This document shows, piece after piece, positions 44,958 to 57,041 of a stretch of DNA of 64,000 nt (position 1 is its first letter; each line of letters begins with the position of its first letter). The position numbers and the translations under genes were made by a program. The notes under the pieces are model-generated. The model did no database searches and had not been told where the DNA came from. It worked only from the letters and a program-made list of their open reading frames with translations. Source of the stretch: Guillardia theta CCMP2712 (Eukaryota > Cryptophyceae > Pyrenomonadales > Geminigeraceae); contig NW_005434672.1 of assembly GCF_000315625.1 (NCBI RefSeq), positions 487,511-551,510 of the forward strand. The letters run 5' to 3'.

Positions 44958-46016
44958 ATGCTGCCCAAGTTCCTGAGTTCTAAGGGGCTGAGAAGGGGGG
45001 CTGCAATTTTGCAGCCTTACAAGGAGTACTTGAACATTTTCTCCTTCATCAGCTGCCTGCAGGCGACCCTGCTTCTGAGTGAATATGTTTATGCCGAACA
45101 TGTTGGGAGCGTCCTGTTGAAGGCGCATTCCTTCCATGTTGCCATCGAATTCATCGAAGGAGCATCAAGGATATTGTCATCCTTCTATCAGCGGAAGCCG
45201 GCAGACACGGTCTTCACGTACGGGTATGGCCGATTCCCGATCCTCCTGGAATATTGCTGTGCTACCGTGATCGTCATGCTGTGCTCAACCCTTGCGATCG
45301 ACGCGTTGGTGCGGTTGAAATATACGACACCTGCACGAGACAACGCCCCTTGTGATTTCGAACAGAATCACCTTCACACCACTGATCTTACTGTGCCGTC
45401 CTGCCTGTTTGCCACTTTCTTCCTTGCTATCGTCACTATGGCACACAGGGCAAAACAGTTTTCAAACCGTTACAACTATGTGTATCAAACCAACACGGAC
45501 ACTGGTTCCAAGTCGCTGCTCGCAGTGTTGGGAAGGAGGCGCTTGATCTTGAACTTTCTCACATCCTTGATGATTGTTGCTTCATCGTTCATGCTGAGAT
45601 GGACCAAGCTGAATGCTGTGGACTCGATTGCTGGATTTTTCCTAATCCTCATGGTCATCCCAGCATTGCATCAGATTGTCACCCGCACTTGTCCCATCTT
45701 GCTTCAAAAAGCCCCAGCTGGACCGAGAGCAGCCTTCGACAAGGCCACGAGGGAGATAGCTACGTTCGAAGAAGTCGTCGAGTGCTCTAGCGAGCATTTC
45801 TGGGTGCAATCGCCCGGAGTCAGTGTGGGGACTGTCGCTGTCCGACTTCGCAGTCAGGTCGACACACAAGAAATCTTGAACCGGATTCGCAACCGATTTG
45901 CAGGGGCCGTGACAGAACTTACTGTGCAGATTGAGACGGCAGACTCGTTCGGCTCAGCCCCGCGAGTTTACACAAACAGGCCTTACGATGATACCAATCT
46001 GACAGCAAGAATTTAG
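44958..46016 (+). CDS. Cation diffusion facilitator (ZnT5/MSC2-like SLC30 family), metal sites altered, about 352 aa
   Basis: A single-exon gene for a multi-pass membrane protein. Family features are HSFHVAIEFIEGASRIL, DTVFTYGYGRFPILLEYC and, in a late membrane helix, AVDSIAGFFLILMVIPALHQIV then LLQKAP. The cytosolic C-terminal domain has HFWVQSPGVSVGTVAVRLRS, a beta-alpha-beta-beta pattern. CDF transporters bind zinc through HxxxD in TM2 and HxxxD in TM5. Here TM2 reads HVAIE (His60...Glu64) and TM5 reads NAVD, so one histidine is replaced. This may be a non-transporting partner, like ZnT6, or a transporter with other specificity. The frame is open upstream to 44793 through an island; the ATG at 44958 was chosen because the preceding residues look non-coding. 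Confidence 0.72.
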   Translation: MLPKFLSSKGLRRGAAILQPYKEYLNIFSFISCLQATLLLSEYVYAEHVGSVLLKAHSFHVAIEFIEGASRILSSFYQRKPADTVFTYGYGRFPILLEYCCATVIVMLCSTLAIDALVRLKYTTPARDNAPCDFEQNHLHTTDLTVPSCLFATFFLAIVTMAHRAKQFSNRYNYVYQTNTDTGSKSLLAVLGRRRLILNFLTSLMIVASSFMLRWTKLNAVDSIAGFFLILMVIPALHQIVTRTCPILLQKAPAGPRAAFDKATREIATFEEVVECSSEHFWVQSPGVSVGTVAVRLRSQVDTQEILNRIRNRFAGAVTELTVQIETADSFGSAPRVYTNRPYDDTNLTARI

Positions 46017-46044
46017 GTGGACTATTTTAAAAAACAATACGATT

Positions 46045-48359
46045 TCAATATGTTTGTAGCTGATACGTTCGGTTCCCTTTCATCAAGAGAACCATGTTCA
46101 GGTTCAATGTCTCAATGATTTCATCTGCTCTCCTTATTCCTATCTCTAGAGCTATCTTTCGCAATTCTTCAACAGTGAACAAAGTTTTACAGTCTCGCTC
46201 AGCTGTTCTGTGAATAGCTTTCAACATCTTCTGGACCTCCTTGTTCCTGCCCATCCCGCTGGTCCTGCCGAAATCTATTTTTCCAAGATCATCTGTCAAT
46301 GTATCCATCTATTTGAAGAAATGTGTTAGAGCTTCTTGAAAGCCAGGTGGTATTACTCACCAAACTTTCTCTCAATAAATTTACAACATCCATAGCGTGT
46401 TCCGCTGAAACCGTTTCTTGCAATTCAAGTTTAGCTCGTGCTTCAGCTAATCTGATCAGAGCTTCCAACTGTCTCGTCGTTATAGGCGTACTGTCCATTT
46501 GATTTTTTCTCTTGCGAAGTTCCAAGTAAAACGATTGAATGACAGACTTTGCACCTTCACTTAACCTTGGTCTGCAGTATTTTCTTGCATAGGCTATATA
46601 TTTTCGAAAAATCACTGGTGGCAATGGATCCCAAACCTCACCCGGTTGAATTTGTAAACGCTGTGACAAAGATGGGGACACTTGCGAGCTGCTACTTTCC
46701 AAACCATACTTTCTTGGGTTGTTTGAGTTTTCAGTCTTTGGGCCCCGATGCATTGCCATGACATGTTCGGAGAGCATTTGATCTCTTTCCATATCAGGAT
46801 TGTCCAACAAGATAAATATCACATCAAATCTTGACATGATTGCCCTACTCATTTTCAGGTTTTCGCAAACCGTTTTCGCCCGATTGTAATGTCCCCCGAT
46901 TGGATTGGCAGCTGCAATAACCGCAGATCTTGCAGACAAGCTACAAACAATACCCGCTTTAGCCACAGATATACTCTGTTGCTCCATTGCTTCAAGGAGA
47001 GCTTGTTGTTCTCCTCCCATCTTGTCGAATTCATCGATACAACAAACACCTTGATCCCCTAGTACCAGAGCACCAGCCTCCAGCGAAAAGTCTCCTGATC
47101 CAGAGTCCTTGCCCACTGTCACCGTAAGTCCGGCCGTTGATGTTGTGTTGCCACATACATAAACACCTCGAGGAGCTAGCACTGAAACAGCCTGCAGCAT
47201 TTGACTTTTACCAAGGCCTGGTTCACCAACTATCAGAATGTGAGGGTCGCCGCGAACCGCCAATTTGTTCTTTTCTTCGCCGTTTTTCTGGCATCCACCA
47301 AACAAAGCAAGCGCTAGGGCCATCTTCACAACCTCATGCCCATAGATACTTGGGCAAATCGAGTTCACTATCAACTTAAATGTATCCGAGTCGTTGGCGA
47401 TTTCCTTCACTGCCTTCAAGTCTTTTGAAGTGAACACGAGTGTGTCACTCTGTAATCAACAATTAGAAGATATCAAACTACACAAATTTTGTGAAACCTT
47501 ATCTCCTGAGGCCTTCTTAGAATTTGAAATCGAGTTTGCCTCAATATACAAAAGGAAGAGGCATTTGTTCTTTCCCCGGTGCCCTCCATCGCCATCCGTA
47601 CTAACAACCTTGACGATTCCAGATATTGCTATTTCATCGCCAGGGATACATTTGTCAACCAAATCATCTGTAAGCTCACACTCTATTGTTCTTGGCATCC
47701 TGCCGTCCTCCCTGCTCTCATCTGTAACGATTTCTTGAAGTCTCACCTTTTGCCAGTCTGTAGTGATGGCAGAGTTTCGATCTGGGATCATCGACTTGTT
47801 CTTGCAGACGAAACAAGAACCCGGGCAGTCAAACTTCCCATCGCTCATTGCAACACTTTTTTCTCCTCCACATTTTGCACAAAGAAAATTCATCGACAGC
47901 AATATCGGCTTGATGGTGCTGACACGGATAACTGTTCCGCGCACGCAGACAAATTTTCCGATGCAGTTGGACTTGAGAAACTTCATCGGTGTGACTGGTT
48001 CGTAGTTTACGAATCGGACTGCGATTTTTCTCGATGGAGCAGGGTACAGATCTTGACTGTCCTCGACTCCTCGTTCACTTACAAAGAGTGCTTCAAACAC
48101 TGCCAGTCCCAGCGCGGCAATCGCTTCTTGCGGCCGTTCATTAATGGCCCAAGACAAACCTTCGACAGGGCATTGGAGCAGCTCGTTATATTCAAATGAA
48201 ACCGAGGTCAGGTTGTCGGGATCAATCTACATGTATCCGTCAAAAGATCGGAACATGTGCCGAACCAGCAAAGATCTTGTGCACCTGCTTTAAGATTCTT
48301 CTTCCAGGGCCGCGGAACCATCTAGACAGACCTTGTATAATCGGAACTAGGTGATGGTC
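46045..48359 (-). CDS. MCM8: MCM8 DNA helicase (5' end not resolved)
   Basis: Member of the MCM family acting with MCM9 in homologous recombination and crosslink repair. Exons (minus): 48285-48359, 47498-48226, 46361-47449, 46045-46308; 2157 nt, 718 residues plus missing N-terminus. The N-terminal OB region has a zinc-binding segment (CAKCGGEKSV...CPGSCFVCKNK). The AAA core has Walker A GEPGLGKS at 343-350, RGVYVCGNTTSTAGLTVTVG typical of MCM8, Walker B CIDEFDKM at 405-412, ANPIGGHYNRAKTV and the arginine finger SRFD. A C-terminal winged-helix-like tail follows (LFTVEELRKIALEIGI). An acceptor CGCAG precedes 48359, and the first exon with the start codon should lie at 48370-48600; none could be fixed. 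Human MCM8 is 840 aa. Convergent with the CDF gene across only 28 bp. Confidence 0.9.
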
Positions 48360-48819
48360 CTGCGCAGATGATTAAAAGCTGAGCTTCCATGCATCTGAGT
48401 CAAACCCTGGAGTAGCTCTCTTGCGGAAGATACAAATCCCATCCTCGGGGCGCTGTCATGCTCTGGATGAAATAATACAGTTATCTTCAGAGACAGCAAC
48501 TCGAACGACCAAACAGAAAGATCTATATTGTGCTTTGAGCTACATCTACGAATGTACTGAAGTTTCAATGGTTGGTACGATAACCAAGCAACATCATCAG
48601 ATTTGCTGCACAGAAGAAAGAACGCAGTGTTGAATCTTTCTCGTGAGGTTGATATCCATATGCAGACACTTCACTGTCATTGAAATTCTTTCCTTTTTCA
48701 ACCTAGGTATCCCTTCCCTCGACCTCACTCCCTCCCTCCCTCCATTTCCCAGTCTGGGGCTCCCTCCATTCCGCACAAGCCATTTGGCGGGAAATAGCCT
48801 GGTTTGTGGCCTGCCAGGC

Positions 48820-49210
48820 TCGAAGCCTTGAAGCCGGCCCGGCGGGCTTCGGAAACTTGAAACCTGGCCTGATGGCATAGACGGCGGCCGGGAGCCCGGC
48901 GACCCGAGAGTCCGAGTCCGAGCCGCCGCCGCTGGCCCGGCGACGCCGGGACGCGCGCCGCGCTCAGCTGCCAACGGGACTCATGATCATGCATAGGCTA
49001 TCCGGGCCGAGGCGGATCCGATCAGTGCCAGTGATCGGATCATACTATGATCGGATAGCGGTGCCGGCGGGGCGTCCGACTCACAGTCAGTCGCCGAGTC
49101 ACTGTCCGACGGTACCGTACAGTCAGTGTGACGCGGCCGCACAGCGGCTGAGTCGGTCACTAGTACCACTGAGCCTCGGAGCCCCGCTCCGGCTGAGTAC
49201 GGTAGTGCCT
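48820..49210. repeat. GC-rich island between MCM8 and MAP2K genes
   Basis: The island contains GCCGGCCCGGCGGGC at 48832-48846, CCGACGGTACCGTACAGTCAG near 49105 and CAGCGGCTGAGTCGGTCACT. The same vocabulary occurs in the other islands. Flanks are ordinary. This is the 5' side of MCM8 and the 3' side of the kinase gene (tandem, both -). Confidence 0.65.
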
Positions 49211-49306
49211 AACAAAGTAAGAGTGTCGGAAATAGTCTCAGTCCTTGATTAAAAATTTAATGAAAATACAAGAAAGACGAATGAATGAATAAACATATGT
49301 ACATCT

Positions 49307-50662
49307 CTAATTATCCTGTGGCTTCACCAATCCAATCCATTTCACCAATTGTGACATTCCAGTCAAACAGTTCTCACGCTGCACAAACCCGTGGGATTGA
49401 AGCTTCCGTGCCGATGGCCGCAAGTCAGGGTCTCGTTCCATGCACTTGTCAACAAAATCGACAAGCTTGGAGTTCTCGGAGATCCTTGCAATCTTTTCTG
49501 CGGGAGTAGGTCCCGATATAACGAGGTCCAGAAGATCCCAGAACTGCAGATCTTTGCTCTTGCGCAAAATCGCACCATTGTCTTCTACTTCGATGGTGTA
49601 CGGATAATGCGACATCGCACACTCTGCGATCACAAGACCAACACTCCAAATGTCAGATTCCATTGAGTAGGATTCACCCGTCATCCGCTCTGGAGACATG
49701 TAGGTCACAGTCCCAACCCATTCAGACAAGGAACTTGTGTTCTCGACAGTTGCACTGACGCCAAGGTCTCCAAGCTTGACGCAACCATCGCGTGACAAAA
49801 GCACGTTACCTGGCTTGATATCACGATGAATGACTCTTAATTCATCATGCAGGTAGCCAATCGCTTGCAACATGCACTTGCCGACGTGGGCCAAGGCCAA
49901 CTCAGGGATCCTCCTTCCATTCGCCGCCTTGAGCAAGTCCAACAGGGAGCCAGCATCCATGTACTCCATGAGCAGGTGAAAACAATTATCAACGTAACGA
50001 ACTGCATGGCACTTCACGATCATCGGGTGCGCGATTCGATAGTTGACTTTGGCCTCGTGAGCAATCAATTTCATGCGATCCTCACCGCAATCAGTTGGAA
50101 TTTCCTTCAAAGCAAGCACAGATCCTTTGCTTTGCAATTTGTTCACACATTTCCATACTTCTCCGCCACATCCACGACCAATTGGTTGAACCTTTACAAT
50201 ATCATCAAAGTTCGCGTTGTTATCAAACCTTCGGTTCCAGTCTGTTGCATTGTGGGAGATGATCGAATGCGAAAATGCAGACCCATGCAAGTTCTGATTA
50301 TCACGTAACCTCATCTTTTGATCAAAATTGCGAAGCTCCAAGACATCACATGAGTCATGCATCCCAGTTGAAGCCTCGGAAAGCGCATCGTCGTCGAATT
50401 TAGGTGCATTCTTGGCAGATCCTGACGGCGAAGAGTACTGCAAACCGTTCCCGTCGACAACAATGTCATCGTCCTCATACCGATGCCTAAAAGCCCTGTA
50501 AAAATGTGTAAGAGATCTATGTATTGCAAACATGCAACAGAATCACCTTTTCCTCTGTCCAGAACAGATGTCGTTGAGATCCAGTTTGACGGGGTTGGGC
50601 TTTCTTGCGCACGTGATCCAGCGAAATCCAAAAAACTCACGCGACACCATTTCTTCAAACAT
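49307..50662 (-). CDS. MAP kinase kinase-like protein kinase, 434 aa
   Basis: Exons (minus): 50547-50662 and 49307-50495; 1305 nt in frame, intron 51 nt. The kinase domain spans about residues 138-415. Glycine loop GRGCGGEV, Lys169 in ALKEI, HRDIKPGN at 262-269, DLGVSATV at 282-289 (DLG instead of DFG, as in some MAP2Ks) and WVGTVTYMSPER are all present. Ser/Thr residues between DLG and the GT motif give possible MAP3K target sites. The N-terminal 137 residues carry KPNPVKLDLN, reminiscent of the basic/hydrophobic docking motif of MKKs. All catalytic residues are present. A specific pathway cannot be named. The start is the first of two close in-frame ATGs. Confidence 0.88.
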
Positions 50663-51479
50663 GATGTTGCTGGTTTAATACGCAAGGATTTCTTGCCTGG
50701 ATGCACCCAAAAGACCCGTGCTTCACGTGCTTAAACAGGTAGGAACGCAAACTGCAAACTGAGGAGGCCTTGCTGTAACGCTGAATACGGCACTGACCAG
50801 GGAGAGAACAACAAGGCAAGACTAAAAGGTCGGATTCGAGAGCGTCGATACTTCAGGGACAGGCTGCTGGTCCCCTTTCCCCTCTTTCCAGGTTCCTCTG
50901 CTGCGCACGCTTGCTTGTGTCGTTCCCTGCTTCCGTGCAAATCTTGCCTCAACCTGGGACACCTCAGTCGACGACAGCTTCAGTACGGCTACGATTCAAC
51001 GAAGATCTTTTGAAATAGCCCACCTAATACCCATCAATATACCATCCTGAGACTGAAACATTATAGTAATATATTACTCAATATAATGATGTCATTTTGT
51101 ATATTCTAAATTTTGTACCTCAACCTGGACTCTCGCTCTCTGCAGGAAATCCCTGCGGAATTTTGGTGGTCATGCTCTCGTCCGGCGTCGACGACGTTAA
51201 CTAAAGTAAGCTATACGACTGTCTATTAAGACCTGCAGTCCCGAAATGTTCTGGATAGTCGACCATTTGTACCAGAAATAGTCGATAATTTGCTAAGTTA
51301 CCTGATTATTTGCGTATTTGAGGTTAACTACACAGCTCAGTGTGGTCTGATCGTTTCGTTTGTCAGGCTGTCTTAAAAACTTTGTAGAGTGTAACGTTGT
51401 TTTAAAAGATCCTTTCGCTATACAAGTGTTTTCCGTCCATCTGGCAGTCTTCCCGAAACGCTGTGGTTTCTACTCTTGC

Positions 51480-52690
51480 TTTACAACACATTTGACTAAA
51501 AGGTGTAACGCCCCGTCCCCCGTGCCGTACCCACCCATGGAGAGCCCCTTCAATCACCCGAGACATGAATTGCCTCATCGCGGACCCTGTATGTCCAACC
51601 ATCATACGAATAGATTGGATCTCGATATAATAAATATCTCCTCTTGGCACAAGGCCATTTGCTACCGCTCACCAGTTCAACATTCCACCGGTGCAAGGCA
51701 GGATGAACTTCCTTCATGTACCCTGGTGAGAAAATTCCTTTGATCTGGTACAAATGTCACCACCCCTACCTTATATTGGAGGACCCCACCCTCCCCGAAA
51801 AGTTTCCAAATTGTCAACATTAATACCCCCCTCCCCCCACCTTCAAATCACTAATCTACCCACCCACATATAAGAGTCTCAATCACAGTACCGGGGATAT
51901 CCTCCCACTATACCGCTTCACAGCACCCCGTACCCGTCTACACTACTGTGTCTATTCCTCCTAAACACTGGGGTGGTCACCAACGTACGTTGATATCCTT
52001 CCACCGGTCCCTTTCGGGTTGTTTGATCTCGATTCCCGGGGAACCAGCTGCTGGGGTGGTGAACTCACCAGTACCCCATGGTTTCATACTTTGTCTGCTG
52101 TGAATATGGTGGGTGGGTCAAAAAGATTTGATAACTTCGAGCACCTGAGGGTCCCCTGTACCCCACCCCATTTTGCCGTTCGGTACAAATCTTGGTAGAA
52201 TATTGGTAACCTGTCGGTCGGTACAAATTATGGTTCAATCACTACCCCGCCCCCCCCTCCACCCCCTTTCAAGTCACCCCCATCCTACCACCCCTCATGA
52301 AGTGGGTGAAAGTTGCATCGACCATGGGTAGTCCCATGGTGACCTCAGTTGTCAACCCCCACCCCCATGGTGCCTGTGCGAAGAACGATCATTACAACCC
52401 TATAGGGTCTACCTCACCAAAATCATACTTGAATCATTATGCTGATATCATCAAGGTAGATTTCTCATCGCTGAGGAGTGCCTTGTGACTACACCCCTTG
52501 ACTTGGACCCTAGAGTGATAGAATCTTCTCTCGTCACCAGCATGGAAGTGAACAGAACGGAAAGTGGTCGGTGCGGAACGGTTACAAAACAGTTACCGTT
52601 ATCTGGCATCGGATCATGAAAGGGTGGGCCGGGGCCCGGTCGTCGGCCGCCCGGCAACAATCCGGCCCAGTCCTGTAACCGGCCGTAACG
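51480..52690. repeat. C-tract island followed by a small GC block
   Basis: The large divergent interval 50663-52720 holds C runs from about 51510 (CGCCCCGTCCCCCGTGCCGT) to 52380, including TACCCCACCCC words and ACCCCGCCCCCCCCTCCACC at 52244-52263. It ends in a GC-rich block (GGGCCGGGGCCCGG at 52626-52639) next to the coiled-coil gene start. From 50730 to 51480 the DNA is ordinary and AT-richer, with nothing I can annotate. Confidence 0.6.
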
Positions 52691-52720
52691 ATCTTTGTGC
52701 CAGAATTAGAGACCGCGGCG

Positions 52721-55700
52721 ATGGCGGGAATGGAGGGGGGGGAAGGGTGCGTCTTCCGCTATGAAGGGCACGAAGACGACCAGCCTCTGTTATGGCGAGA
52801 TCCTCTCAATGATCTCGTCGGTGCTCTCAACGAGGTGAGTCACGGGCCTCCTCTTTACTTGCTGCACTCTGACGCCACGATGCGTCGTGACTTCGCGCGA
52901 CGAGTGCGTTGCGCCCCTGAAGTTCTCGCAGTTGATGGTCAAGAGGAAGAAGAAACTCGGCCCGGTGCTGAGCCAGGTGATACTTGGATGCCTGGGATGT
53001 CTCCTCGGACGGAAATCATTGAGCGACAGGCTGCCAACATGGAGGACATCCCCCTGGACGACGAAGAGGATTACCGGCCGAGATCTGTGCGCTCGCGCCG
53101 CCCGCGCTCAACGGGTCTGGAATTGAAGACTTGTGTGCTATGCTCATGAGTCTGATGACTTGGCAAAACAGGAAGAGACCGGCCGTCCTCAATCGGAGTG
53201 AGATCCATCACCCCCGAGGGCCGCGCCTCCAGGGGATCGACAAGCCCGAGACGGGTTTCATCTCGCACGAAGCTGGGTGAGCGTCTGCCGTCAGGGCCTC
53301 GTCCTCCTGATTCATCTCGTCTGTCCCCAGGTGCGGGTGGGCCCTCCTATCAAGACCGGCCCAGGAGCGACAGGCCGTACCTTGCTGGATCCAATGCGCT
53401 GGGAGGGTCTCGACCAGGTTTGAAGGTTCTGGAGCGTTCCTCTGCAGCTGAGCTGCTTGCTGCAAGTAGATGATGATGATGACATCGAAGACTGGGAAGA
53501 CATCGACTCTGACGATGAAGAGACCCCCATGGTACGCCAGTTCTGACGGCGAGGATCAGGATGACCTCGGGTTGAGCAGGACGAGGAATGGGAGGCTCCT
53601 CCTGCTCTTGGCGAGGATGGCGATGAGTATGCCCCCCAGGAGCCACAAGGAGCCATTCTTCGCTCACAGGTGTGGAGGCATGGAGTGCACCTGTTGGATA
53701 TTGACATCTCTACAGCCGAAAGAAGACGCTAAGATGGCAAGGAGGGAGCAAAGGAAAAAACTAAAGCAGGAACTGATAGAAAAAGAGAAAGAGCTTCAAG
53801 AAGTTCGATCTAGGATCTCTGCTGACGAGGTTTTGCTGCGCCTGAGGAAGCAGCAGAGCAGCGAGCTTGGCTCCTCCATGTCGGAATGCCATGAAGGAGA
53901 AGAGCAAGCAAACACCTGGATCAAAGCACTCGAGGAAGTGTTTCACAAAAGAACAGCAAAGGTGAACAATCTCCTCGATGATATCGTGCCCTCACTCTCT
54001 GTCTGTCTTATAGCTGCAAGAGCATGATGGAAAGATTTCCCTTACGAAAAATCACATTGAACAGTGCGAGCACATGCTCTCAGACCTTGACCTGGAGAGA
54101 CGCGCTGCCGTCTCAAAGTACATCTCGGATGAGCAGACTTTCAGCAATACGGTCAAGGTGGAAAACAAAACGAGCGATATCTGGCGAGCTCTTGAGGAAG
54201 AGATTCGTACTTCACACAAGAAGGTCCTTCCAAACTGTATCCTCGTGTTTTTTCGTGACTCGCTTCTTCCCCGCCCAGTCGGAGGAATCTGTAAGCAAGC
54301 GACAGCGAGAGCATCTGAGGCTTAGCAAACACTTGCAAGATCTCGTTGTTGGTGAGGTAGAAGTTACAAAACGTGTGTCCACCATGGAGAAGGTCGCTTC
54401 ATGATTTCAACCGATGGTTCTCGTGAGACACAATATTGCAGACTTTGAAAGAAGTGCAAGACGAGGGGAAGGATCTCAATAAGTACTGGAAGCGCATCTC
54501 CATCGATCAAGAGATGCTTGTGGGAGGGGCGGTAGCCCAGGTGGATGCAGAAGAAAGGGCGAGAAGGTCTGGAGGATGGTGGTATGGAGGAATAAGGATG
54601 TGACTATTTCTGCCAGTCATCTTGTGGGTCATGGGGAGAGAATCCGATCAAAGCTCGAGATTGCCAACGGCAACCTGAACGCGCAGAAATCGGTCATTGA
54701 AGATCAGAACAACATGGACGAGGTGTGGGCGAGGACGAGGGTGAAGAGCGAAGGGGGTTGTGAACCTAGTGGCTGTTACAGGAGCTCAAGGAGAAGACAG
54801 ACGAGGTTGAGTCGAAGATCCGGACGATACAGATCGAGATCGACGAGCTGGAGGAGGCAAAGGCTTCGCTTGAGCGGCAACGCGACGAAGTGCATCAAGT
54901 CTGTCAAGACAAGGTCTTCCCCCTTGCCCCCCGTGTTCCCTTTCTTCTTCAATCATTTCCGGGGCTGTCCATGCGATTTTCTACCGGTGAAACTTGTCGC
55001 AGGTTGACAATCTGAACTCCAGCCTGAGAGCCATCGAGACATCAGCAAATGCTGTGGCGACCGAGCAGGTTCGCGAGAGGAGGAGTCAAAGGACGCTTGC
55101 ACGGGAAGTGCTGATCCCGCCGTAGGTCATCGCTCAGAGAACTCTGGCGAGCAGCGAGGAAGCTCTTGAGACGTTGGAGGAGAGCGAAGCGCGAGCTCGC
55201 CTCGAGGAGGACATTGAAGCCCTCAGACAATCACTGCACTCCATCGAGTCTAGGTAAGCTCATCACATGCAACTGCTCAATCCCCACACCTCTCAAACCT
55301 TCTCCCGCTGTACTCACCTCCTCCTCATTTTCACTTGTTCTCTCAGGCTGCACGAGGTGCAAAAAGAACGAGCAGCAGTGAGAGACACACGAGGGAAGAC
55401 TCAGCGGGAAGCGATGAACGAAGCTGCTCGTCTCAACTCCAAGGTCTCCTCTGCTGCCGCCTTGCGCCAATGCCCCATTTGACGATGGCCATGCTCTTTG
55501 TGTGCTCCTGCAGGTCAAGGAGATCGATGAGAAGGTTGAGGTCCTCCTAGCTAAGAGGGTGAAGCTCGAAGGCGAACAGAGACAGTTGGACGGGCAGCGG
55601 GTGGTCGTCCATGCACGTGTGAAGCAGGTGCCCACCAGCTGGAATGAGAGCGATGCTGATGTGTCTGGCTGCAGTCGAAGAAGTCTGTCACCCCCCTCGA

Positions 55701-56857
55701 GCAAGAGCGCAAACTTTATGAGGCCGAGCTGGAGTGGGTGAGGGAGTTCGAGGAGCACTCCTTCATGCGCCTACAGGTGAGGCAGCGAGTCGGCGATCCC
55801 GCTGATGATGACTTGGCTGCCGTGTAGGAGAAGCACGAGGAGAAGCTCCAGCTGGAGGAAGAGCTGGCGGAGCTGAAGAAGAAAGGGTCGCAGCAGCTCA
55901 ACGAGCAGAGCGAGGATGAGAGCATCGTGCAGGATGGGCTGAAGGCTGTCATCGAGCTCAAGGACAAGGTCTTGCTAACTCTCTCAGCGTCTCCCCAGCT
56001 GACTCCTATGCATGACAGATCGTCCTCCATAAGCAGCACGTGGAGAAGAAGCTCAGGGATGTGCAAGAGAAGCTGGCGAGCAGTGAAGCCGAGGTTGCGA
56101 GCCTAGCTGCCACCATGCAGGCGCTGGACGGCAAGATCTTGGAAGCAGACGACGCGGCATCAGAGTTTGAGGAGAAGTCTGTCACTCTCAAGGCTGACTG
56201 GGAGGTTCGAAGGACTGGCTCCTTTTAATCGAACTGATGAGATGGCGCAGACAAAAGATCTTGACTGGAGGAGCAGACGCAAAGAGTGCCAGGCTAAGTT
56301 GAAGAAGGAGGAGAGAGCTCTTTCTGCTCTCATGGAAAGCCGCCAAGTCCTCCAGGAAGAGCTCGATGAAGTGATCCAGCAGCTCTCCGACCAGGTCCCC
56401 AACAGCCTCGTGCTCTACTTGTCTCCCTCGTGATATCAGTCGCAGAGGCACGCCGCCAGCAACGCCCGGGAGCAACAGGGAGTCCTGAGAGCAGAGAAGT
56501 CAGAGTTTGACAAGCTGATCGCTGGCATGGAGGTGAACTCACTGACTCTAGCACTCTTGCCCTCTCCTCTCGCTCCCTTCACTTTTCTTGTCTTGCTTCC
56601 TCGCCGACCTGCCTGCAAACCACGAGCTTGGCATTTTTTCCTCTATCGTGAACATTCGGGTGACATAAAGTTGTCTCTACAGGCTTCCATCAACAAGAAC
56701 TGCGACAGGGAGGACGTTCTTGTCCGGCAGATCAAGGCTCTCCGCAAGTCCATCGTCCAGTCGCGCGTCGGCAACAGGTGCTGTCACCATGCTCCTCTGC
56801 TTCGTTGAGCCATGTTTGCACAGATATCGAGAGAAGATTGGGGAGACTCGGCACTGA
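52721..56857 (+). CDS. Long coiled-coil protein of unknown identity, 910 aa, 24 exons
   Basis: Exons: 52721-52834, 52923-52976, 53030-53114, 53172-53276, 53331-53417, 53467-53531, 53580-53669, 53716-53961, 54014-54223, 54279-54392, 54442-54566, 54617-54722, 54782-54913, 55003-55068, 55126-55253, 55347-55443, 55514-55627, 55675-55776, 55828-55968, 56019-56204, 56251-56394, 56440-56532, 56683-56777, 56824-56857; 2733 nt in frame. Residues 1-60 have a short folded-looking start (LLWRDPLNDLVGALNE). Residues 60-220 are Arg/Ser-rich then acidic and disordered. From about 225 to the end there is almost continuous heptad-rich coiled coil (KKLKQELIEKEKELQEV, KKLRDVQEKLASSEAEVASL). There is no ATPase or motor motif. 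Length and layout resemble axonemal ruler proteins such as CCDC39/CCDC40 or other cytoskeletal rods, but no diagnostic motif was seen. Many exons start and end in phase 0, as if grown by exon repetition. Confidence 0.7.
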
Positions 56858-56903
56858 TCTCGAACGCGCGCCACATCAAATCAAGCACAGCAAGAGAGAT
56901 AGT

Positions 56904-56938
56904 GATGGATGGATGGATGGATGGATGGATGGATGGAT
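56904..56938. repeat. (GGAT)n microsatellite
   Basis: About eight copies of GGAT lie in the 184-bp gap between the convergent coiled-coil and hypothetical genes. Confidence 0.9.
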
Positions 56939-57041
56939 AGGAGTGAGATGCCTGACGTTGCTGATGTTCTATGTTTCATTTTTGTCAAGGCGCATGTATG
57001 AAGTCATGTCACCAAGTCTTTATCTCAAACGAGCCTAAACC

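Noticed and set aside
48347-48568. First exon of MCM8 with a start codon in this frame
   Set aside because: An open frame exists, but its join to the acceptor at 48359 needs an unconvincing donor (GTATCT) and adds residues unlike MCM8, so the start was left open.
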